This document shows positions 29,369 to 36,709 of a stretch of 64,000 nucleotides of DNA, in pieces (the stretch's first letter is position 1; every line of letters begins with the position of its first letter). The notes below the pieces were generated by a model, which searched no databases, had not been told where the DNA came from, and saw only the letters and a list, made by a program, of their open reading frames with translations. A program made the position numbers and the translations under genes. Source of the stretch: DASWIG01 sp965371445 (GTDB taxonomy: Bacteria; Acidobacteriota; Thermoanaerobaculia; Multivoradales; J023); NCBI GenBank assembly GCA_965371445.1, contig CBDUYN010000011.1:40030-104029 (forward strand), read 5' to 3'.

Positions 29369-32300
29369 ATGGCAAGTGAGAGCATGAACGTCCTCGATTT
29401 CCTGAGCGCTCTTCGACAGCAGGACATCCGGGTCTGGGCGGAGAACGAAAGGTTGCGCTACTCCGCCCCCCCGGGGGCGCTGGGGCCGGAGCTGCGCTCG
29501 GAGCTGTCACTGCGCAAGAGCGAGATCCTCGCCTTTCTGCGCGCCGCGGCCGGCCCCGCGGCCGCGCGGATCGAGCGGGTCTCCCGCAAGGGGCCCCTGC
29601 CGCTTTCCTTTTCCCAGCAGCGGCTGTGGTTCCTCGACCGGCTGGACCCGGAGGACCCGACGTACAACATCCCGGCGGCCGTCGCCCTTGTGGGCCAACT
29701 CGACGTCGCGGTGCTGCGCCGCACCTTCGACGAGATCGTCCGCCGCCATGAGAGCCTGCGAACCCGGTTTGTCGAGGGCGCCGAGGGTGGCGTCCAGTTG
29801 ATCGATCCACGCCGCCGCCAGGCCCTGCCGGTCCTCGACCTGAGCGCCCTGCCAGCCGAGCGGCGTGAGCACGAGTTGCGGCGGCTGAGCGTCGAGGAGG
29901 CGGTCCGACTTTTCGACTTGGCGCGGGGACCGCTCCTTCGCACGACGCTCGTAGCGTTTGGCGAGAGCGAGCATCACCTGCTTTTGAACCAGCACCACAT
30001 CGTCTCCGACGGCTGGTCGCTCGGTGTCCTGTTGCAGGAGTTCGGGACCCTCTACCCGGCCTTCGCGGCCGGGGAGGGGTCGCCTTTGCCCGAGCTTCCC
30101 GTCCAGTACGCCGACTTCGCCGTCCGGCAGCGGGGTGAGGCGCTGGAATCACAACGAGAGTACTGGCGCGACAAGCTCGCCGGTACGGCGCCGTTGGACC
30201 TACCGAGCGACCGTCCGCGGCCGGCGGTGCGTTCGTCGCGCGGAGCGCAGGTCGCCGCGAGATGGTCGCGGCGGCTGACCGAGGCCCTGGAAGCTCTCGG
30301 GCGTGAGCGCCAGGCGACGCTTTTCATGGTGCTTCTGGCGGCTTTCAAGACTCTGCTCCACCGCTACACCGGACAGCGGGACGTCGCCGTGGGCTCACCT
30401 GTGGCCGGGCGCCGGTTCCCGGAGGTCGAAGGTCTGATCGGATTCTTTGTCAACACCCTGGTGCTGCGCGACGACCTCGGAGGGGAGCCGAGCTTCCTGG
30501 AGCTCCTGGAACGGGTTCACAAGACCACCCTTGCTGCGTACGTCAACCAGGACCTGCCCTTCGAGAAGCTGGTAGAGGAGCTGCAGCCAGGGCGGGACCT
30601 CTCTCGCACGCCGTTTTTTCAGGTGATGCTGGTGGATCTCAACACCCCTCTCGAGGCCATGGAGCTCGGGGGGATGACCCTGAGCCCCCGGGTGCTGGAC
30701 ACCGGCACGGCGAAGTTCGATCTGACGGTAAACCTCACGCCAGTGTCCGAGGGGCTCACCGGCTTGATCGAGTACTCGACCGAGCTTTTTGACGCGACCA
30801 GCGTCCGGCGCCTGGCGGGCCATTTCGAGATCCTGCTGGGGTCGATCGTGGAGCGTCCGGAGGTGGAGATCTCGCGGCTTGCGCTCTTTTCTCCGGCCCA
30901 GCGGTGGCAGCTCTTGGGGGAGTGGAACGTACCGCCGCAGCCGGTCTCCGGCGATCCGGGGGCGGCTCTGATACATCGCCTCTTCGAGGCGCAAGCGCAG
31001 CGCGCTCCCGCGGCCTGCGCCCTGGTCTTCGGCGGGCGGTACCTGAGCTACGGTGAGCTCGAAGCCCGGGCGGAGCGCCTGGCCGGCCACCTGTGCCGCC
31101 TCGGGGTGGGTCCGGACGTGATCGTGGGGATCCTGATGGAGCGTTCGCCGGAGATGTTGGTGGGGATGCTCGCCGTGTTGAAGGCGGGTGGGGCCTACCT
31201 GCCGCTCGATCCGGACCATCCGCGGGAACGCCTGACCTACGTGCTGGAGGACTCGGGCGCGCCGCTGATCTTGAGCGAGGGGAGATTCCACGAGCGTCTC
31301 GGCGAGCATCGGGCCCGGTTGGTCTGTCTCGACACCGTCGTGCTGCCGAAGCTCGGAACGCGATCGCCGCCGCCGCTGTCGCCGGAAAACCTGGCCTACG
31401 TGCTCTATACCTCCGGGACCACGGGGCGTCCCAAGGGCGTGGCGGTGCCCCACCGCAGCGTGGTCCACTTCCTCGAATCGATGCGTCAGGAGCCGGGGAT
31501 GGGTCCCGAGGACCGCCTGCTGGCAGTGACCACTTTCACCTTCGACATCCACGTCCTGGAGATCTTCCTACCGCTGATGGTGGGGGCACGGCTGGTGCTG
31601 GCAAGCCGCGAAGAGGCGGCCGACGCTCAGCTTCTCCGAAAGCTCGTCGAAGAAGAGGGGACGAGCGCCCTCCAGGCGACGCCGGCGAGCTGGCTGCTGC
31701 TGCTGGAGGCCGGCTGGACGGGCGGTGCGGAGGGCGCTGGGGATCTCCGGATGCTCTGCGGCGGCGAGGCCCTGCGACGCGATCTGGCCGACCGGCTGCT
31801 GAGCTCCTCGCCGGTCTTGTGGAACCTCTACGGTCCGACGGAGACGACGGTGTACGCGACGTACTCGCGGGTCGAGCGTGGCTCGGCGCCGATCACGATC
31901 GGCCGTCCGATCGCGCGGACGCGGATCCGCCTGCTGGACCGCCGGCTGGAGCTGGTACCGGCAGGCGTGCCGGGAGAGCTGACCATCGGCGGCGCGGGCC
32001 TGACCCGCGGCTATCTGGGACGCGGTGGGCTCACGGCGGAGAAGTTCATCCCCGATCCGTTCGGCGATGGCGAGCGGCTCTACCGGACGGGAGATCTGGC
32101 GCGCTACCTGGCGGATGGCTCGATCGAGTACCTGGGGCGCTTCGACCAACAGGTGAAGGTGCGGGGCTTCCGCATCGAGCTGGGGGAGATCGAGGCGCAT
32201 CTTGCAGCGCATCCAAAGGTCGCGCAGGCGGTGGCGATGGCGCGGGACGACGTCTCGCGCTCCGCCGTGGCGGGCGACGTGCGCCTGGTGGCCTACGTGG

Positions 32301-32779
32301 TACCGCGCGGGAACGGCTCCCCCGACGCCGGGGCGCTGCGTTCACTGCTCGAGGCGAAGCTACCGCCATACATGGTGCCAGCGGCTTTTGTCTTCCTCGA
32401 CGAGCTGCCGCTTTCGACCAGTGGCAAAGTCGACCGGCGGGCTCTTCCCGCGCCCGAGCTGCGCGCCGCGGTGTCGCAGCAGCGGGTGCCACCGCGCACG
32501 GAGTTGGAGCTGACCCTCGCGGCGGTCTGGTGCGATATCCTGGGCTGTGAGGACATCGGGATCCACGACGACTTCTTCGACCTGGGGGGGCACTCCCTGC
32601 TGGCTACCCAGGTCTTCTCACGCCTGCGCGAAGAGCTCGCGGTGGAGCTGCCGGTCAGGAGCCTGTTCGAGGCGCCCACGGTCGCCGGCCTGGCTCAGCG
32701 CATCGAGGCCGTCCGCTGGGCGGTCGAAAGCACCTCCATGGCCGAGGTGGGGCCGGATCGCGAAGACCTGGTGCTCTGA
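29369..32779 (+). CDS. Single-module NRPS with TubC-type N-terminal docking domain: C-A(Gly?)-PCP
   Basis: 1136-residue elongation module. Residues about 6-60 (LDFLSALRQQDIRVW ... LRKSEILAFLR) match the TubC N-terminal docking fold, which in known hybrid synthetases binds the C-terminal tail of an upstream protein. C begins near residue 74 with intact HHIVSDGW at 209-216. A (about 535-1035) has pocket DILQLGLVY(K), closest to glycine codes I remember (DILQLGLIWK). The PCP serine is 1076. The protein ends with a short acidic tail, PDREDLVL, and no TE. GGGAGGT sits 9 nt upstream of the ATG; a second in-frame ATG lies 15 nt downstream. It is the only synthetase here with a TubC domain, and its upstream neighbour is the outer-membrane protein, not a synthetase, so its donor is not adjacent. 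Confidence 0.93.
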   Translation: MASESMNVLDFLSALRQQDIRVWAENERLRYSAPPGALGPELRSELSLRKSEILAFLRAAAGPAAARIERVSRKGPLPLSFSQQRLWFLDRLDPEDPTYNIPAAVALVGQLDVAVLRRTFDEIVRRHESLRTRFVEGAEGGVQLIDPRRRQALPVLDLSALPAERREHELRRLSVEEAVRLFDLARGPLLRTTLVAFGESEHHLLLNQHHIVSDGWSLGVLLQEFGTLYPAFAAGEGSPLPELPVQYADFAVRQRGEALESQREYWRDKLAGTAPLDLPSDRPRPAVRSSRGAQVAARWSRRLTEALEALGRERQATLFMVLLAAFKTLLHRYTGQRDVAVGSPVAGRRFPEVEGLIGFFVNTLVLRDDLGGEPSFLELLERVHKTTLAAYVNQDLPFEKLVEELQPGRDLSRTPFFQVMLVDLNTPLEAMELGGMTLSPRVLDTGTAKFDLTVNLTPVSEGLTGLIEYSTELFDATSVRRLAGHFEILLGSIVERPEVEISRLALFSPAQRWQLLGEWNVPPQPVSGDPGAALIHRLFEAQAQRAPAACALVFGGRYLSYGELEARAERLAGHLCRLGVGPDVIVGILMERSPEMLVGMLAVLKAGGAYLPLDPDHPRERLTYVLEDSGAPLILSEGRFHERLGEHRARLVCLDTVVLPKLGTRSPPPLSPENLAYVLYTSGTTGRPKGVAVPHRSVVHFLESMRQEPGMGPEDRLLAVTTFTFDIHVLEIFLPLMVGARLVLASREEAADAQLLRKLVEEEGTSALQATPASWLLLLEAGWTGGAEGAGDLRMLCGGEALRRDLADRLLSSSPVLWNLYGPTETTVYATYSRVERGSAPITIGRPIARTRIRLLDRRLELVPAGVPGELTIGGAGLTRGYLGRGGLTAEKFIPDPFGDGERLYRTGDLARYLADGSIEYLGRFDQQVKVRGFRIELGEIEAHLAAHPKVAQAVAMARDDVSRSAVAGDVRLVAYVVPRGNGSPDAGALRSLLEAKLPPYMVPAAFVFLDELPLSTSGKVDRRALPAPELRAAVSQQRVPPRTELELTLAAVWCDILGCEDIGIHDDFFDLGGHSLLATQVFSRLREELAVELPVRSLFEAPTVAGLAQRIEAVRWAVESTSMAEVGPDREDLVL
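29378..29560 (+). other. TubC-type N-terminal docking domain
   Basis: About 60 residues before the C domain, with the pattern Leu-x-x-Leu-x-x-x-x-Ile-x-Val-x-x-x-x-x-x-Leu-x-Tyr and a following LRKSEILAFL helix typical of the TubC docking fold. In the family this element recognises a short C-terminal tail on the donor synthetase. No such tail is directly adjacent, because the upstream gene is not a synthetase. Confidence 0.75.
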
Positions 32780-32793
32780 GCGGCATTTACAAC

Positions 32794-32798
32794 GAGGA
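32794..32798 (+). promoter_or_regulatory. Ribosome binding site
   Basis: GAGGA only 4 nt before ATG 32803; short spacing, so translation may be modest. Confidence 0.5.
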
Positions 32799-32802
32799 CT
32801 CG

Positions 32803-35800
32803 ATGGACAAGAGCCACCCCCACCCGGCGCCTCAGAGGCTCATGAACTGGGATTTCCTGCTCCTCTGGCAGGGCCAGTTCGTCAGCTTCATCGGCACCCA
32901 GGTCTTTCTGATCAGCATGATCTTCTGGATGAAGCACCAGACCGGCTCCGCCACGTGGGTGGGGATGGTGACGATGGCCTCGACCCTGCCGGGGGCGCTG
33001 CTCGGTCCCCTGGGCGGCACGTTTGCCGACCGCTACCCCCGGCGCCGCATCCTCCTCGCCACCGACTTCGCCAGCGGCTTTCTTTCCCTGGGCCTCGCCG
33101 CGCTGGTGATGGCGCTTCCCGACCGGCCGCAGCTGATCCTCGCCGGCTTGCTCACGACCGCGTTTCTGATGGGAGCGCTGGGCTCTTTTTTCCGGCCGGC
33201 GATCACCGCCGCCATTCCCGATCTCGTGCCACCGGAAAAGATCACCCAGGCCAATTCGCTGATGGGTGTTTCCATGAGCGCCTCCAACTTCATCGGCCAG
33301 GCTTTCGGCGGGGTGCTCTTTCGCCTCCTCGGTCCCGGCCTGCTCTTTGTCTTCAACGGCGTGAGCTACATCTTCTCAGGGGTGAGCGAGATCTTCATCC
33401 GGATCCCTCAAAAGATCCCCGAAAAAACCGCCGGTGGCCGGCGCCTCCTCGCCGACATGCGCGCCGAGACCCTGCAGGGGCTGCGCTACATCTGGGCCGA
33501 CCGGGGCCTGGTGGCGCTCCTTCTCGTCCTGGTCAACGACATGATCTTCCTGGTGGCGATCTCGGTGCTTTTTCCTTTCTTCGTCGAGGACCACCTTGGC
33601 GCCGACCCCGACTGGTACGGCTACCTGGCCGCCACCTTCGGCGCCGGCAACGTCCTCGGCAGCATCCTGGCGGGGGTCCTGAAGCTCAGCGGCCGGACCC
33701 GGGTACGCCTCATCGTGGTGGGGGGAACGCTGGCGGCGATCAGCGCGGTGACCCTGGGGCGCGGCGTCGACTCGAATTGGGAAGCCTTGTTCGTGCTGCT
33801 CGCCGCGGGGACGTTCCTCGGCTTCAACGACATCCACATGCTGAGCGCCATCCAGCTCGCGTCGCGCAAGGACATGCGTGGCCGGGTCCTCGGTCTCTTC
33901 GGGACCATCGGGCTCGCCGCGACCCCCGTCGCCGCCGGCCTGAGCGGCATCGTCACCGACCTGCTGAAGCAGGACATCGGCACCTTCTACGCCATTTGCG
34001 GCATCGGTCTGGGGCTCAGCCCGCTCATCGTGTTGACGAGCACGCGGGGGCGAGCGCACCTCGCCTACGAGAAGGTGCCGGCCGACGAGGGGCGGCCTGA
34101 AACCACCGTTTCCGTCAAGGAACGAGAGAGGGAAAAAGGAATGAAGCGTGTAGTCAAGCTTCTGGCGGCCGCAGCCGCGACGTTGCTGATCATCCTGCTG
34201 GTGACGGTCGTCTACTTCGTCCGTCGTCCCTGGCCGCAGGCCGACGGCGAGCTGCGGGTAGCCGGCCTCGAAGCCCCGGTCGAGGTGATTCGCGACGAGT
34301 GGGGCGTCCCCCACGTCTATGCCGAGAGCGAGCACGACCTCTTCTTCGCCCAGGGTTTCGTCCACGCCCAGGACCGCTTGTGGCAGATGCACATGGGCCG
34401 CGTCCTCGGCAGCGGTCGCCTGGCAACGCTTTTCGGCGAGAGCGTCGTGGAAACCGATCGCACCTTCCGCATCCTCTCCCTGCGCTGGGCCGCCGAGCGC
34501 GACTGGGAGAAGCTCGACGACGAGTTGCGCGACATGCTCGAAGCCTACAGCGCCGGCGTCAACGCCTACATCGACTCAAATCCCGGGCACACGGGCCTGG
34601 AGTTCCGCCTTCTCGGCGTCGAGCCCGAGCCGTGGACGGGCGTCGACACCCTGACCTGGACCAAGATGCTGAGCCTCAACATCGGGCTCAACGTGACCCG
34701 CGAGATGGCGCGCGTCCAACTGCGGACTCGGCTCGGCGAAAAGCTCGGCGCCGAGGCCGACGAGCGGATCCTGGGCCGCTATCCCGACGACGCTCCGGTC
34801 ATCGTGTCGCCCGCGCCACCGCCGTCCGGCGCGGCGCCGCCGGTGCCGGAGGCATCGCCGCCGCCCGGCGCCGGCGCGGTCGCACAAGACCGGGAAGCCC
34901 GCCGTCCACTCGCGGCCTGGACCGGCTTCACGCGTCTGGCCCGGCTCGAGCCCACCGCCGGCCTGGGCCGTCTCTCGCCGCTCCTCGGCGACGCGCCGTC
35001 GTGGGGCAGCAACGCCTGGGTCGTCCACGGCAGCCGCACGGCGAGCGGCAAGCCGCTCCTCGCCAACGACACCCACCTGGGTCTCGGTCTGCCCTCGGTC
35101 TGGTACGAGAACGGTCTGCACGGCGGCCGTTTCGACGTCGTCGGCTTCTCCTTCCCCGGCCTGCCGACGGTGGTCACCGGACACAACGGCCGCGTCGCCT
35201 GGGGCATCACCAGCCTCGCCTCCGACACCCAGGACCTCTTCGTCGAGAAGCTTGACGACGACGACGCGCCGAGGCGCTACCGCTACCAGGGCGACTGGCG
35301 CGACCTTGGGGTACGCGTCGAGACGATCGAGGTCGCCGGCGGCGACGACGTCGAGGTCAAGATCCTCTCGACCCTTCACGGTCCGCTGGTCAACGAGGCC
35401 TTTGACCAGATCAAGGACGAGCCACCGATGGCCCTCTCCTGGACGGCGCACGGCGAGGTCCGCATCCTGCGCGCCCTGCACCTCCTGGGGCGGGCCGAAA
35501 ACTGGCAGGAGTTCCGTCACGCCCTCTCCTTCTGGGACGCCCCCGCCCTGAGCTTCGTCTACGCCGACGTCGATGGCAACATCGGCTACCAGGCCACCGG
35601 CCGACATCCCATCCGCGCCGCCGGTCACGACGGCTCGATGCCGGTCCCGGGCTGGACCGGCGAGTTCGACTGGCGGCGGACCATTCCGCCGCAAGACCTG
35701 CCGTGGGCGTTCAATCCGCCGTCCGGGGTCATCGTCACCGCCAACAACAAGACGGTCTCCGACGACTACCCCTACACCCTCGCCGTGGACTGGGCGGACC

Positions 35801-36654
35801 CTAGCCGCGCGCAGCGTATCGTCGATCTCCTCGCCGAGGGCCGAAGCTTTACCCGCGAGGACATGGTCCGCATGCAGGCCGACACCCATTCGGTCCTGGC
35901 CGAGGAGTTGCGTCCTCACCTGTTGGCCGTCGAGCCCGCGGACGAGCTCGAGCAACGCGCCCTGCAGGAGGTGGAGAAGTGGGATCTGCGTTTCGAGCCC
36001 GACCGCGTCGGCGCGTCGGTCTTCTACGTCTGGCAGTGGCGGCTCTTGCGCAACATCGTCGCTGACGAGCTCGCCGACCCCGAGAAGCTCGACCAGGACA
36101 CGGCGGTCGTTTATCAGCAGCACTCGACTCTCGACGAGATCATGGCTCGTCCCGACGATCCCTGGTTCGACGACAGGACGACGCCGGAGGTCGAGACGCG
36201 TGAGGACATCACCCGGCGCAGCCTCGCCGACGCCGTTGCGTGGCTGCGCGAGAACCACGGCGACGATCCCGCCGGCTGGCGCTGGGGCAAGCTCCACCCG
36301 ATGGTCTTCACCCATCAGCCCCTGGGACAGACCGGGCAGTCGATGATCGACGACCTCTTCAACGGCGATCCCCTGGAGGGCCGCGGCGGGCCGTTCACGG
36401 TCTTCGCGACTACCCCGAGCCTCGACGAGCCGTTCGCCATTATCGGCGGCACCTCTCAGCGCTTCATCGCCGACCTCGCGGACCTTGAGAGGTCGCTCGC
36501 GATCAACAGCACCGGCCAGTCTGCTCACCTCTTCCACCGCCACCGTGAGGACCAGATCCCGCTGTGGCTGGAAGTCGGCTTCCATCCGGTGCGTTTCAGC
36601 CGCGGCAGCGTCGAGGGTGTGGCCGAGGGCACCCTCTACTTGACACCTCAATGA
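32803..36654 (+). CDS. MFS exporter fused in frame to membrane-anchored penicillin-acylase-type Ntn hydrolase
   Basis: One open frame of 1283 residues. Residues 1-about 430 are an MFS transporter of the EntS/MFS_3 drug- or siderophore-exporter type (WQGQFVSFIGTQVF near the N-terminus; FADRYPRRRIL in the loop after the second and third helices). Residues 447-1283 are a penicillin-amidase-family (S45) acylase: a hydrophobic helix (about 452-472), an alpha chain, a Pro/Ala-rich spacer, then the autocleavage site WG|SNAW with Ser736 as the new N-terminal nucleophile. His sits at beta-chain position 23 (NDTHLGLG), as in PvdQ and cephalosporin/AHL acylases, rather than the Gln23 of penicillin G acylase. 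Twelve MFS helices plus the extra helix would place the acylase in the periplasm. An internal ATG at 34141 with a purine-rich leader could also give a free acylase. Likely role: product export coupled to removal of an N-acyl group (inference). Confidence 0.9.
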   Translation: MDKSHPHPAPQRLMNWDFLLLWQGQFVSFIGTQVFLISMIFWMKHQTGSATWVGMVTMASTLPGALLGPLGGTFADRYPRRRILLATDFASGFLSLGLAALVMALPDRPQLILAGLLTTAFLMGALGSFFRPAITAAIPDLVPPEKITQANSLMGVSMSASNFIGQAFGGVLFRLLGPGLLFVFNGVSYIFSGVSEIFIRIPQKIPEKTAGGRRLLADMRAETLQGLRYIWADRGLVALLLVLVNDMIFLVAISVLFPFFVEDHLGADPDWYGYLAATFGAGNVLGSILAGVLKLSGRTRVRLIVVGGTLAAISAVTLGRGVDSNWEALFVLLAAGTFLGFNDIHMLSAIQLASRKDMRGRVLGLFGTIGLAATPVAAGLSGIVTDLLKQDIGTFYAICGIGLGLSPLIVLTSTRGRAHLAYEKVPADEGRPETTVSVKEREREKGMKRVVKLLAAAAATLLIILLVTVVYFVRRPWPQADGELRVAGLEAPVEVIRDEWGVPHVYAESEHDLFFAQGFVHAQDRLWQMHMGRVLGSGRLATLFGESVVETDRTFRILSLRWAAERDWEKLDDELRDMLEAYSAGVNAYIDSNPGHTGLEFRLLGVEPEPWTGVDTLTWTKMLSLNIGLNVTREMARVQLRTRLGEKLGAEADERILGRYPDDAPVIVSPAPPPSGAAPPVPEASPPPGAGAVAQDREARRPLAAWTGFTRLARLEPTAGLGRLSPLLGDAPSWGSNAWVVHGSRTASGKPLLANDTHLGLGLPSVWYENGLHGGRFDVVGFSFPGLPTVVTGHNGRVAWGITSLASDTQDLFVEKLDDDDAPRRYRYQGDWRDLGVRVETIEVAGGDDVEVKILSTLHGPLVNEAFDQIKDEPPMALSWTAHGEVRILRALHLLGRAENWQEFRHALSFWDAPALSFVYADVDGNIGYQATGRHPIRAAGHDGSMPVPGWTGEFDWRRTIPPQDLPWAFNPPSGVIVTANNKTVSDDYPYTLAVDWADPSRAQRIVDLLAEGRSFTREDMVRMQADTHSVLAEELRPHLLAVEPADELEQRALQEVEKWDLRFEPDRVGASVFYVWQWRLLRNIVADELADPEKLDQDTAVVYQQHSTLDEIMARPDDPWFDDRTTPEVETREDITRRSLADAVAWLRENHGDDPAGWRWGKLHPMVFTHQPLGQTGQSMIDDLFNGDPLEGRGGPFTVFATTPSLDEPFAIIGGTSQRFIADLADLERSLAINSTGQSAHLFHRHREDQIPLWLEVGFHPVRFSRGSVEGVAEGTLYLTPQ
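34141..36654 (+). other. Acylase portion with possible independent internal start
   Basis: Within the fused gene, codon 447 is ATG and begins a self-contained signal-anchor (MKRVVKLL, then an Ala/Leu/Ile-rich stretch). GAGAGGG lies about 8 nt upstream, and a further AAGGA abuts the start. This is exactly where a stand-alone penicillin acylase would begin, so translation could reinitiate here and give an 837-residue enzyme in addition to, or instead of, the fusion. The frame is open throughout and no stop separates the two parts. Seen: ATG, leader and anchor. Inferred: internal initiation. Confidence 0.5.
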
Positions 36655-36695
36655 AAGCCAAGACCGGAGAAGCGGTGCGGTTGAGCGAAGGACTA

Positions 36696-36700
36696 AAGGA
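36696..36700 (+). promoter_or_regulatory. Ribosome binding site
   Basis: AAGGA 9 nt before ATG 36710, at the end of the 55-bp gap. I see no promoter or terminator hairpin in that gap. Confidence 0.6.
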
Positions 36701-36709
36701 AATGGTGAG

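Noticed and set aside
36655..36709. Promoter or terminator in the largest gap
   Set aside because: No stem-loop with a T run and no convincing -35/-10 pair is visible in the 55 bp; continuous transcription is the simpler reading.
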